A stretch of DNA of 64,000 nucleotides from Microbacterium sp. T32 (GCF_001619615.1 NZ_LQQP01000012.1:434001-498000); one strand, 5' to 3'. Positions 31,861 through 40,194 are shown, counted from the first letter of the stretch. Made by a program: numbers and translations. The notes: a model not told the origin generated them from the letters alone.

Positions 31861-32544
31861 ATGGCCGACACGGTAGCGACAGCGCCGACACGACCCCGCC
31901 TTCTGCTGATCGAGGATGATCCCCAGCTCGGCCCTTTGATGGCGCAGGTCCTTGAGGAGGTGTACGACGTGACGCTCTGTGCAGATGGCGGTGAAGCCTT
32001 CGATATCGCCGTGGAACGATCATTCGATGCGATGGTGGTCGATCGGCGGTTGCCTACTGTCGACGGGCTCACCCTCGTTGAGTCCCTTAGCAGAGCAGGG
32101 TCGCAGGTGCCGATGCTGATTCTCACGGCCATGGGGACCGTTCAAGACAAGGTCAGAGGATTGGACGCCGGAGCCGCCGACTATCTGGTGAAGCCGTTCG
32201 AGTTCGACGAGTTGTTCGCTCGGCTACGCGCCATCAGGCGCGTCACCGACGGAGAAGGCCCGTTCGTTCGCATCGGCGAATGGGAGTTTTACCCGGATTC
32301 GCGCGCGGTCTACTCGCCGTACGACGGCCGCACCATCCTTACGGAACGTGAAAGCGCGCTTCTGCGATTGTTTGCGACAAACCCGCAGCAAACCTTCTCT
32401 CGTGCTGAAATCCTTCGAGCGGTGTTCTCTCCCGATGACACTCCGGGGACCGTCGACACGTACGTTCACTATCTGCGGAAGAAAACCGAGCCAAGCATCA
32501 TCCAGACAGTCCACGGCCGCGGCTACCGGCTGGGTCTGGTGTGA
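31861..32544 (+). CDS. OmpR-family two-component response regulator
   Basis: 227 residues from ATG 31861 after GGGAGAG. The receiver domain has acidic residues in LIEDDPQ, phospho-acceptor Asp in MVVDRRLP, Thr in ILTAMG and Lys in LVKPFE. The C-terminal winged helix carries TPGTVDTYVHYLRKKTE and the final GRGYRLG. It overlaps the kinase gene by 4 bp. Boxes of the sequence TCTAAGAA around its promoter and before the DUF347 operon suggest its regulon is this local cluster. The signal is not known. Confidence 0.93.
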   Translation: MADTVATAPTRPRLLLIEDDPQLGPLMAQVLEEVYDVTLCADGGEAFDIAVERSFDAMVVDRRLPTVDGLTLVESLSRAGSQVPMLILTAMGTVQDKVRGLDAGAADYLVKPFEFDELFARLRAIRRVTDGEGPFVRIGEWEFYPDSRAVYSPYDGRTILTERESALLRLFATNPQQTFSRAEILRAVFSPDDTPGTVDTYVHYLRKKTEPSIIQTVHGRGYRLGLV

Positions 32545-33590
32545 TGATCCGACGCCCGGTGCATGACTCGGACACGCAGCTCATACGCTCCGCTGCGCGA
32601 CGGGTCGCCCTCACCATTACCCTGGCAGTTTCGGCACTCGTCGTCGCCGTCCTGATAGCAGCGTTCGCCGTCGTCTTCACCCAGATTCCCTTGCCTGACC
32701 TGCTCAACCCGCAGCAGAATGAAACGGTCGTCGACATTCAAGGCCTCGACATCATCGTGGGCGGAGTCAGCGTCGGTCTCATCGCGATCGCCCTCGCCGG
32801 CCTCTTGGGATGGCTCGTCACGCGCCGGGCAGTTCGGCCCTTGGTGGATGCCCTACGACGACAGAGGCAATTCGTTGCCGACGCCTCACATGAACTTCGA
32901 ACGCCACTGGCTGTATTGGATGCACGCATCCAGTTGCTGCAACGCAGCTCGCGGGCATCAGATCCCCACCAGGAACTCGTTACACAACTTCGCCAGGATG
33001 CTCTGTCCGTCATCGGAGTCGTCTCAGATCTTCTCCACGCTGCGGAAGTTCCCACAGGTTCACCGGCAGAATCAACCCCCGTAGCAACCTGCGTCACATC
33101 CGCAGTGTCGGCCATGTCCCTCCTCGCGCGCGAACGGGAAGTGCGCTTGATCAGCACCCCCATTGCACCGGACCTGTCCGCAGCCATCCCCGATCCCAGC
33201 CTGCGGCGAAGCCTCATCGCCCTTCTCGACAATGCGATCAAGCACTCCCCGGTAGGGACAGCCGTCACCGTGAGCGCGAGCCAGATCGGCGGTCGGGTCC
33301 ACATCGACGTAACCGATGAGGGGCCTGGTATCCAGGGCATCGCACCAGATCGTGTTTTTGACAGATTCGCGCGATCCGCAGATGCCGTTGATGGGGGTGG
33401 CTCATCAAGAACGGGGTTTGGAATCGGGTTATCGCTCGTCCAAGACACGCTGAGCCGCTACGGCGGATCGGCGCAAGTGTCGTCATCCACCGACGAGGGC
33501 ACCACGATGACGCTCACCATCCCCTTGCCTCGGCGACGAGCTGGGCTTCATCGACGTCCTGTTAGAGACGCAGCTTGGCATTCGCGCTGA
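32541..33590 (+). CDS. Two-component sensor histidine kinase
   Basis: 349 residues from GTG 32541. There are two membrane segments (about 28-50 and 75-97) with a short outer loop of about 25 residues, and then the phospho-acceptor H-box FVADASHELRTPL, N-box LLDNAIKHSP, G1 VTDEGPGI, and G2 FGIGLSLV. The very small outer loop suggests membrane or envelope-stress sensing rather than a large ligand. It pairs with the overlapping regulator at 31861 and is convergent with lgt. Confidence 0.93.
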   Translation: MMIRRPVHDSDTQLIRSAARRVALTITLAVSALVVAVLIAAFAVVFTQIPLPDLLNPQQNETVVDIQGLDIIVGGVSVGLIAIALAGLLGWLVTRRAVRPLVDALRRQRQFVADASHELRTPLAVLDARIQLLQRSSRASDPHQELVTQLRQDALSVIGVVSDLLHAAEVPTGSPAESTPVATCVTSAVSAMSLLAREREVRLISTPIAPDLSAAIPDPSLRRSLIALLDNAIKHSPVGTAVTVSASQIGGRVHIDVTDEGPGIQGIAPDRVFDRFARSADAVDGGGSSRTGFGIGLSLVQDTLSRYGGSAQVSSSTDEGTTMTLTIPLPRRRAGLHRRPVRDAAWHSR

Positions 33591-33651
33591 CGCGTCCACC
33601 ACCCGCCGAAGAGCAAGCGCCTGCCGAGGCGAGTTCGAGGTTGCGACTCTT

Positions 33652-34536
33652 TCAACGCGACGCGTGCACCTGCGCAGTTGCCAGGTGCGGTTCGCGCAGG
33701 TAGGGCGACGGTTCGGGTTCGCGGTGTCGGATGCTCTGCACCGTGAAGAGGGTGATTCCGGCGAGGGCGACGACGAACGACGCCCAGATGTTGGCGGGAA
33801 CGCCGAGGGGTGCGTCGCTGGTGGGGTCGATGCGGATCGCTTCGAGTCCGCTCCGGGCGACGCCGTACCAGACGAGATAGATCGCGATGCTGCGTCCCCA
33901 GTCGAGGGTAAAGCGGCGCGCGAGGAGGATGATCACCGCAGCCCCGAGGAGGTTCCAGATCATCTCGTAGAGGAACAGCGGATGGAAGAGCGTGCCCGCT
34001 GGCATCCCCTGCGGGAACATGGGAGCTTCGGGGGAGATCTCGAGTCCCCACGGCAAGGTGGTGGGCATACCGAAGAGCTCTTGGTTGAAGTAGTTGCCGA
34101 GCCGACCGATGGCTTGTGAGATGAGGAGCGCGGGGGCGAGGGCGTCGGCGAATGCCCAGAATCGGAGTCCCGCCCGTCGGCAGCCGATGTACATTCCGAC
34201 GGCGCCCCCGATGAGGGAGCCATAGATGGCATTGCCCCCGTCCCAGATGGCGAAGACGTTCGACAGGTTCGCGCCGGGGTAGAAGTAGTCGGAGCCGTGA
34301 GTGAGGACGTGGTAGAACCGCGCGGCGATGATGCCGAGTGGGACGGTCCATAAGGCGACGTCGATGACGGTCCAGGAAGTGACCCCTCGACGTCGCAACC
34401 GACGATCGGTGACGAGGACGGCAACGATGATGCCGGCAACGATGCAGAGGGCGTAGATGTGTATGGTGAGCGGGCCGATGTGGAAGCTCGCCAGGCTCAG
34501 GTCAGGACTGGGGAGACTTGCGAGACGGATGCTCAT
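33652..34536 (-). CDS. lgt: Prolipoprotein diacylglyceryl transferase
   Basis: 294 residues from ATG 34536, with seven membrane segments. The Lgt signature is GRLGNYFNQELFG, with the catalytic arginine also in ARSGLEAIRID and the His in HGSDYF/FYHVL near residue 75. It adds the diacylglyceryl group to the lipobox cysteine, the first step before LspA and Lnt. It ends a leftward run with the DUF305 lipoprotein genes and copB. The chromosome must have its own lgt, so this is an additional copy, most likely dedicated to the island's lipoproteins. Somewhat short C-terminus compared with long actinobacterial Lgt proteins. Confidence 0.94.
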   Translation of the reverse strand: MSIRLASLPSPDLSLASFHIGPLTIHIYALCIVAGIIVAVLVTDRRLRRRGVTSWTVIDVALWTVPLGIIAARFYHVLTHGSDYFYPGANLSNVFAIWDGGNAIYGSLIGGAVGMYIGCRRAGLRFWAFADALAPALLISQAIGRLGNYFNQELFGMPTTLPWGLEISPEAPMFPQGMPAGTLFHPLFLYEMIWNLLGAAVIILLARRFTLDWGRSIAIYLVWYGVARSGLEAIRIDPTSDAPLGVPANIWASFVVALAGITLFTVQSIRHREPEPSPYLREPHLATAQVHASR

Positions 34537-34582
34537 CAGCGGGTACTCCTCACGGGTTCGCGCAGGACACTACGCCTTCGGA

Positions 34583-35089
34583 CTATGAGCCATCACTCAG
34601 GGCTGACGCGGGAGGTGATGGAGGGATCACAGTCGCACGTAGGCTGCGCCTGCCCACTGTTCGCGCGAGATATCCCACGGCGGCGGGCACGGTCCACACC
34701 TTGTCGAGCAGCGAAGCGGCATCAATGCCCTCGCGGTTCATGCTGTTCTGGCACGCGAGGACGCGCACATCCGAATCTGGGATGGCCGTGACGAGAACGT
34801 CCCGGTGGTCGCCGTCCGCGACCAGACCCCGCACTGCGCCACCCTGCACGACGAGCTCACCGCCGCTCGTGATGGTGAAGATGCCTTCGTGGGTTCCAAG
34901 AAGGAACCCATCGCTGGATGGGTTTTCACGGATGCCGTGCACGTGCGAAAGTGGCAACATCGCGTGCTCCTCGTCGGATAGCGGCGCGGCCGCGCAGCCA
35001 GCCAGAATACTCGCGGCGATCACCGCGATAGCAGTCAAGGTCAAGGCGCGTGTCCGTAACGGTATGCGTGATTCCGCGTGTTGACGCAT
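34583..35089 (-). pseudogene. Chimeric ORF: lipoprotein N-terminus joined to DsrE-like C-terminus
   Basis: 168 residues from ATG 35089. The first part is a lipoprotein (ILAGC lipobox) with LPLSHVHGIRENPSSDGFLLG, as at the start of the F510_1955-type beta-propeller lipoproteins of about 300 residues. At about VVQGGAVRGLV it changes to the C-terminal half of a DsrE-family protein, with VRVLACQNSMNREGIDAASL and TVPAAVGYLART. Neither domain is complete, so it is probably the in-frame remains of a deletion between two adjacent genes. It could still make a short exported lipoprotein with a free cysteine. No function is assigned. Confidence 0.65.
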
Positions 35090-35111
35090 GATTAAACGTT
35101 TCCACTGATCA

Positions 35112-35142
35112 GGTGGGGCGCGGCGGTTTTCCGCGCCCCACC
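35112..35142 (-). terminator. Strong hairpin after the second DUF305 gene
   Basis: GGTGGGGCGCGG (35112-35123) and CCGCGCCCCACC (35131-35142) form a perfect 12-bp stem with a 7-base loop, six bases past the DUF305 stop. TGATCA lies outside each arm. It would separate copB-DUF6153-DUF305 from the genes further left, or reduce their expression. Confidence 0.7.
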
Positions 35143-35148
35143 CGATGA

Positions 35149-35754
35149 TCAGAGAGTGGCCAGCAGTTCCTCCATGGTCGAGATCTCGGAGGTCTGGGTT
35201 TTGACGATGCTGTTGGCGAGGTCTACGGCGGCGGTGTTCTGGCCGTCGCTGACTTCCTGCTCGGCCATGTTGATGGCGCCGCGGTGATGCTCGATCATCT
35301 GCTGCAGGAACAGGCGGGCAGCGTCGGTTCCGGTGGCCCGCTCGAGCGCTTGCATGTCGCCTTCGCTCATCATGCCGCCGCCGTGATCCATGCCGCCCAT
35401 GTCGGTGGAGCCGGCACCCCAGTCCTCCAGCCAGCCTTTCATCGTCGTGATCTCGGGTCCCTGCGCGGCTTTGATCTGCTGCGCAAGGGCGGTGACGCGC
35501 TCGTCGATGCCGTCTTTGGAGAGGAGGGTGTCGGACATCTCGACAGCTTGTTCGTGGTGGGGGATCATCATGCTGGCGAACATGACGTCGGCCTGGTTGG
35601 CGTTGGCAGACTGCGCGGGCGCAGCGCTGCTGCTGCTGCCGCCGTGGTCCATGCCGGGCATGCTGCCGCCGGAGGTGGTGCCGCCGGAGCAGCCGGCGAG
35701 GACGAGAAGGGAGGTGAGGGTGAGCGCGGCGGTCGCCGCGGTGTGGGTGTTCAT
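35149..35754 (-). CDS. DUF305 lipoprotein, probable copper-binding (second copy)
   Basis: 201 residues from ATG 35754, preceded by TTGGAGAAC. The lipobox is LVLAGCSGG. The mature part has MPGMDHGGS, MMIPHHEQAVEM, MGGMDHGGGMM and MIEHHRGAINMA, the paired-histidine DUF305 signature. It is clearly similar to the copy at 5907, including the GDMQ-L--ATGTDAARLFLQQ block. It follows DUF6153 by 89 nt, across two hairpins, in the copB operon, so copper handling at the outer membrane face is the likely job. Confidence 0.9.
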   Translation of the reverse strand: MNTHTAATAALTLTSLLVLAGCSGGTTSGGSMPGMDHGGSSSSAAPAQSANANQADVMFASMMIPHHEQAVEMSDTLLSKDGIDERVTALAQQIKAAQGPEITTMKGWLEDWGAGSTDMGGMDHGGGMMSEGDMQALERATGTDAARLFLQQMIEHHRGAINMAEQEVSDGQNTAAVDLANSIVKTQTSEISTMEELLATL

Positions 35755-35782
35755 GGTGATGTTCTCCAAAGTCGGTGAGGAA

Positions 35783-35832
35783 GCTCGACAGGGGTCGAGC
35801 AGGTGATCGCGTGTGCCCGGTGGGAGACCGGG
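35783..35832 (-). promoter_or_regulatory. Two RNA hairpins between DUF6153 and DUF305 (second locus)
   Basis: Plus-strand CCCGGT (35816-35821) pairs with ACCGGG (35827-35832), and GCTCGAC (35783-35789) pairs with GTCGAGC (35794-35800). The spacer is homologous to 5820-5906, including the TGATGACGCGTC just after the upstream stop. Stem bases differ between the loci while pairing is kept. Confidence 0.6.
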
Positions 35833-35843
35833 CTGACGCGTCA

Positions 35844-36299
35844 TCACGTGCGACTGATGCAGAGGACGGTGAGAGAGGGAGGCGGGTGGAAACGGGCGGC
35901 TGCGGGCCAAAGAGCCCGGACCATGTGCGCCACGCTTTCACACAGGGGTGCGCGCCACCGGGCGCGAAGCCATCCGAAGACGATGACGCTCAGTAACAGC
36001 GCGAGAACACATGCCATCCAGGCCATCGCGTGATCGCCGGCGCAGTCAGCGCAGTCGGAATGATCTCCGGGCGCTTCGACGGCGGCTGCGCCGGGAGCGT
36101 CGTGGTTGCTGTCGGCATCGACCGCGACACCAACCACGGGAGCCGTGCCGCCGTGGCCGGTGGTGGTGGCGTGGGTGTTGAGGGAGTGCATCGCCAGGAG
36201 GCCGACGATGATTGCAGCGGTGACGGCGACCAGCAGCAGGAGGGTGCGGGTGAGCGTGCGCGGTCCACGGACCTGCTGCGCAACGGCAATTAGAGACAT
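35844..36299 (-). CDS. DUF6153-family membrane protein, complete copy
   Basis: 151 residues. ATG 36299 was preferred because GGGAGGTG lies 4-5 nt ahead; the GTG at 36305 overlaps that site. First membrane segment LLLLVAVTAAIIVGLLAMHSL, an exported linker rich in His/Asp, a CADCAGDH cluster (cysteines three apart, then His), a second membrane segment MAWMACVLALLLSVIVFGWL and a tail ending PPSLTVLCISRT. DUF6153 proteins often precede DUF305 genes in Microbacteriaceae; no function is established. The Cys/His cluster could bind copper. The conserved C-terminus with Pro-Pro directly before the stop fits an arrest peptide, which is my hypothesis. Confidence 0.78.
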   Translation of the reverse strand: MSLIAVAQQVRGPRTLTRTLLLLVAVTAAIIVGLLAMHSLNTHATTTGHGGTAPVVGVAVDADSNHDAPGAAAVEAPGDHSDCADCAGDHAMAWMACVLALLLSVIVFGWLRARWRAPLCESVAHMVRALWPAAARFHPPPSLTVLCISRT

Positions 36300-36348
36300 A
36301 CTCACCTCCCGTTCGACGTAGGTTAGCCACCCCCTCCGGAGAGCGAGG

Positions 36349-38439
36349 TCACTTGACGATGGACTCCGGGGAGAGGTTCAGCCGGCGAAGCAGCTGCGCG
36401 TTCACCGCGACGACGATGGTCGACAGTGACATCAGCAACGCACCCACCGACATCGGCAGCACGAACCCGATGGGGGCGAGCACGCCGGCCGCGAGCGGGA
36501 CGGAGAGGAGGTTGTACCCCGCGGCCCACCACAGGTTCTGCTTCATCTTGCGATAGCTCGCCTTGGACAGCTCGATGACGGACAGCACCGAACGGGGGTC
36601 ATCACTGGCGAGGATGACACCGGCGGAGGCGATAGCCACATCGGTTCCCGCGCCGATTGCGATACCTACGTCCGCCTGAGCGAGAGCGGGGGCATCGTTC
36701 ACGCCGTCACCGACCATCGCCACCCGGCGGCCCTCGTTCTGCAGTTCCTTGACCTTGGAGGCCTTGTCCTGTGGGCGGACCCCGGCGAAGAACCGGTCGA
36801 TTCCCAGGTCGGTGGCGACGGAGGCGGCTACGGCCTCGGCGTCGCCGGTGATCATGACAACCTGCACACCCTGCTCGTGTAGGGCGGCGACGGTTGAGCG
36901 GGATTGTGGACGGATCTCGTCGGCAAGGCGGAGAGCGCCGGCGACGGCCCCGTTGACGAGGACGTGCAAGATGATCGCGCCCTCCCCGCGCCAGGTGTCT
37001 GCGACGTCGAGCTCATGGCCGCTTTCACGCTCGAGTAACGCGGGGCCTCCCACCTGCACCGTGCGTCCCTCTACCCGGGCGCGGACCCCTACGGCTGGCG
37101 AGGATTCGAAGTCGGTCGCGGCGGGAACGGTGAGGGCCTTTGCTTTCGCGGCGGCGACAATCGCGCGCGCCAACGGGTGTTCCGAGTCGGTCTCCGCGGC
37201 GGCCGCCAGCGCCAACAGTTCGCCTGCCTGGAAGGACGAGGCGGGTTCGATGGCGGTGACGGCGGGGGCACCCATGGTGAGGGTGCCGGTTTTGTCGAAC
37301 AGGACCGTGTCGACCGTGCGCATGCTCTCCAACGCGAGGCGATCTTTCACGAGGACGCCGGAGCGTGCGGCGCGCTCGGTCGCGATCGACACCACCAGCG
37401 GGATTGCCAGGCCTAAGGCGTGCGGGCACGCGATCACCAAAACGGTGATTGTGCGGATCACCGCGTCGTCGGGTGAACCCACGACTGTCCACACCACTGC
37501 GGTGACGACCGCGGCGCCCAGCGCGAACCAGAACAGCCATGCGGCCGCACGATCGGCGAGCCGCTGCGCGCGGGAAGACGAATTTTGCGCGTCGGTGACG
37601 AGCTTCTGGATACCGGCGAGGGTGGTGTTCTCGCCGACGGCAGTGACCTGCACGCGGACACCGGAGTCTGTGGCCACGGTGCCGGCGACGACCTGGTCGC
37701 CGTCGTTTCGGCGGACAGGGCGGGATTCGCCGGTGATCATCGACTCGTCCATGCTCGCCGAGCCCTGCACGATGCGTCCATCCGCGGGCACGCGCCCACC
37801 GGGGCGGACGACGACGGTGTCTCCCACGCGCAAGTCGGCGGGGGCAACAGTGACCGTCGCGTCGCCGTTGATCTTCTCGGCCTCATCGGGGAGCAGGGCT
37901 GCCAGTGAGTCCAGGGCGGAGGTCGTTTGGGCGAGGGAGCGCATTTCGATCCAGTGACCGAGCAGCATGATCACGATCAGCAGCGCCAGTTCCCACCAGA
38001 AGTCGAGCTGATGATCGACCAGCCCCAGGCTCGCGCTCCATGACGCGAGGAACGCCACCGTGATCGCCAAGGCGATCAACAGCATCATCCCGGGCTTTCG
38101 GGTGCGGACCTCGCTGACGGCCCCGGTGAGGAATGGCGCTCCGCCCCAGGCGTACATCACCGTTCCCAGCACAGGCGACACCCAGCCCGCCCAGGCCTCT
38201 CCCGGGAGGGAGTACCCGAGGAGCATCGAGAACATGGACGAGAACCCGACCACGGGCACCGCAACGAGCAGCATGATCCAGAACAACCGGCGGAACGCAG
38301 CGACATGGCCGCCGTGATCATGATGATTGCCGTGCTCAGAGGCAGCACTCTCGGGTGAGCCGTGGCCAGCGTGCACCGCGGGTCGGGCGGTCCCCGGTGC
38401 GTGGCGCACGGAACCCGGGTGGTGGTGGTTCTCGCTCAT
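36349..38439 (-). CDS. copB: CopB-type copper-translocating P1B ATPase
   Basis: 696 residues from ATG 38439. The N-terminus (1-46) is His-rich (ENHHHPG, HGNHHDHGGH) and has no CxxC domain. The membrane motif is CPH (IACPHALGLAIPL, near 337), the mark of P1B-3 (CopB) pumps for Cu2+ or Cu+. DKTGTLT near 380, SEHPLA and GDGVNDAPAL near 575 are intact. It exports copper across the inner membrane. A CsoR-type palindrome 76-92 bp upstream indicates copper induction. DUF6153, DUF305 and lgt follow on the same strand, so the operon combines export with copper-binding lipoproteins. Confidence 0.94.
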   Translation of the reverse strand: MSENHHHPGSVRHAPGTARPAVHAGHGSPESAASEHGNHHDHGGHVAAFRRLFWIMLLVAVPVVGFSSMFSMLLGYSLPGEAWAGWVSPVLGTVMYAWGGAPFLTGAVSEVRTRKPGMMLLIALAITVAFLASWSASLGLVDHQLDFWWELALLIVIMLLGHWIEMRSLAQTTSALDSLAALLPDEAEKINGDATVTVAPADLRVGDTVVVRPGGRVPADGRIVQGSASMDESMITGESRPVRRNDGDQVVAGTVATDSGVRVQVTAVGENTTLAGIQKLVTDAQNSSSRAQRLADRAAAWLFWFALGAAVVTAVVWTVVGSPDDAVIRTITVLVIACPHALGLAIPLVVSIATERAARSGVLVKDRLALESMRTVDTVLFDKTGTLTMGAPAVTAIEPASSFQAGELLALAAAAETDSEHPLARAIVAAAKAKALTVPAATDFESSPAVGVRARVEGRTVQVGGPALLERESGHELDVADTWRGEGAIILHVLVNGAVAGALRLADEIRPQSRSTVAALHEQGVQVVMITGDAEAVAASVATDLGIDRFFAGVRPQDKASKVKELQNEGRRVAMVGDGVNDAPALAQADVGIAIGAGTDVAIASAGVILASDDPRSVLSVIELSKASYRKMKQNLWWAAGYNLLSVPLAAGVLAPIGFVLPMSVGALLMSLSTIVVAVNAQLLRRLNLSPESIVK

Positions 38440-38514
38440 GAACGTCTCCCTCGCACGCCGAGATCTTCCCGTCGCTTCTTTTCTTGCAGGGCGGGAAGGT
38501 GATGAACGCTCAGT

Positions 38515-38531
38515 ATACCCCTGGGGGGTAT
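38515..38531. promoter_or_regulatory. CsoR-type copper operator upstream of copB
   Basis: ATACCCC-TGG-GGGGTAT has perfect 7-bp arms around a 3-bp centre, matching the pseudo-palindromic G/C-tract operators bound by CsoR copper repressors. It lies between the enolase stop and the copB start. No csoR gene was found in the window, so regulation must come from elsewhere on the chromosome or island. Confidence 0.75.
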
Positions 38532-38598
38532 GCGCGCGCTGGGAACATGGTGGCGTGTAGCGGGCATCATCTCGTCCGATCCCGAGTCGGACGCGGGC

Positions 38599-39933
38599 TT
38601 ACTGGTGACCGTAGGGGAGCTCGGGGTGGGCGGTTGCGATCTCGGTGAGTCGATTGTATTTCGCGACGCGTTCCCCGCGAGCGGGGGCGCCGGACTTGAT
38701 CTGCCCGGTGCCGGTTCCGACGACGAGGTCGGCGATGAAGGTGTCTGTCGTTTCTCCTGATCGGTGCGAGACCATGCTGGCCATGTGCAGGCTGTTTGCC
38801 GTGGCGATGGCATCGAGGGTCTGTGTGACGGTGCCTATCTGGTTGGGTTTGATCAGCGCGGCGTTGGTGAGGTGCTGTTGCCCGCCGTGGCGGATGCGGT
38901 TTGGGTCGGTGACATAGAGGTCGTCACCGACGATCTGGAGACGCGCGCCGAGGGCTGCGGTCATGCGGCGGAAGCCGTCGTGGTCGTCTTCGGCGAAACC
39001 GTCTTCGATGCTTCTGATCGGGTAGGTGTCCGCGAGGTGGCGGTAGTAGTCGACGAGGCCGTCCCGGTCGAGGGTGTGGTCCACGATCCGATAGGAACCG
39101 TCTCCTGTGGAGAATTCGTTCGCGGCGGGGTCGAGGGCGATCGCGACATGATCGGTGCTGGGCTGGTATCCGGCCGTGGAGATTGCGGTGACGAGTAGGT
39201 CGAGGGCGTCTTCTGGTGCGGTGATGGAGGGAGCGAAGCCGCCTTCATCGCCGAGCCCGAGGCTGCCGAAGCGGTCGCGGACGATGGCTGCGAGGCCGTG
39301 GTAGACGTCGGCACCGATGCGTACGGCGTCGGCCATCGAGGTGGCGGATACGGGGGCGATCATGAACTCTTGGAAGTCGAGAGCGTTCGCCGCGTGCGCG
39401 CCGCCGTTGAGGACGTTGAAGTGCGGTACGGGCATTCGGGCTGTCGTGCCGGCGATGTCGGCCACCCATCGCCACAGCGGCAGGTTCGCCGCGTGTGCAA
39501 AGGCGCGGGATGCGGCGATGGAGGTGGCGACCACGCTGTTGGCGCCGAGCCTGCTGTACCCGGTGGTGCCGTCGAGCTCCGCGAGGGAAGCGTCGATGTG
39601 TCCGATCGTCGCCCATGACCGTCCGGTGAGCAGTGCCGCGATCTCGGTGTCGATCAGGTGGAGGGCTGCGGTGACGTCGCGCCCACCGAACGCGGTCCCG
39701 CCATCGCGAAGCTCGCGCGCTTCGTTCGCGCCGGTGGAGGCGCCGGCGGGGGCGTCGCCTGTGAGGGTGCGCCCGTCGTCGAGCTCGAGGTGTACGCGGA
39801 CGGTCGGATAGCCGCGTGAGTCGAGGATGCGACTGCCGCGAACGGTGTCGATGGTGATCGCACTGTGCTGGCGTGTGACGTACTCGCCAGGATGTGTTCC
39901 GTGGTGGTGGATGCCGCTGATGTAGTCGTTCAT
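38599..39933 (-). CDS. eno: Accessory enolase
   Basis: 444 residues from ATG 39933. Catalytic and metal-binding features are present: LDFQEFMIAP, GDEGGFAPS (acid/base Glu), SIEDGFAEDD, GDDLYVTDP, ALIKPNQIGT (catalytic Lys), SHRSGET and KSGAPARGERVAKYNRL. It converts 2-phosphoglycerate to phosphoenolpyruvate. It differs from housekeeping actinobacterial enolases (SIEDPLAEDD, KTGAPARSDR) and has a His-rich N-terminal extension, GIHHHGTHPGEY. It therefore looks like a diverged, horizontally carried copy. Why a copper island should carry enolase is unclear: a metal-tolerant replacement, or moonlighting at the surface. Confidence 0.93.
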   Translation of the reverse strand: MNDYISGIHHHGTHPGEYVTRQHSAITIDTVRGSRILDSRGYPTVRVHLELDDGRTLTGDAPAGASTGANEARELRDGGTAFGGRDVTAALHLIDTEIAALLTGRSWATIGHIDASLAELDGTTGYSRLGANSVVATSIAASRAFAHAANLPLWRWVADIAGTTARMPVPHFNVLNGGAHAANALDFQEFMIAPVSATSMADAVRIGADVYHGLAAIVRDRFGSLGLGDEGGFAPSITAPEDALDLLVTAISTAGYQPSTDHVAIALDPAANEFSTGDGSYRIVDHTLDRDGLVDYYRHLADTYPIRSIEDGFAEDDHDGFRRMTAALGARLQIVGDDLYVTDPNRIRHGGQQHLTNAALIKPNQIGTVTQTLDAIATANSLHMASMVSHRSGETTDTFIADLVVGTGTGQIKSGAPARGERVAKYNRLTEIATAHPELPYGHQ

Positions 39934-40194
39934 GAGAAGGGTCCTTTCCTTTGGGTGATGCGTGGGGTCGCTGCAAGGTGGGCTTGTTGTGCGGCGCGGA
40001 TGACCGCCTCGGCCGCGCAATCCAGCGCTCGCCTCACCGTCTTCGTCATCGGAAGCTGACCGGCGCCATCGAGCGATCAGAGAACGCCGCCATCAGGCGA
40101 GCAACCCCACAGCCTCGACACGCCGTCAGATTCCGTCCGTAACTCGTGTACGAAATCAATGTACATCTAGGACCGTTTGATTTACACTCGACGC
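39934..40194. other. Non-coding region with res-like inverted repeats
   Basis: No gene is seen. Near the right end TGTAC and GTACA flank GAAATCAAT (about 40147-40165), and GTGTACGAAATCAA (about 40146-40159) is mirrored by TTGATTTACAC (about 40178-40188). Inverted motifs directly before a serine recombinase gene resemble res or inversion sites and may also hold its promoter. Confidence 0.45.

Noticed and set aside
36349..38439. copB damaged like the second SPC ATPase
   Set aside because: DKTGTLT, SEHPLA, CPH and GDGVNDAPAL are all intact and the frame is continuous.
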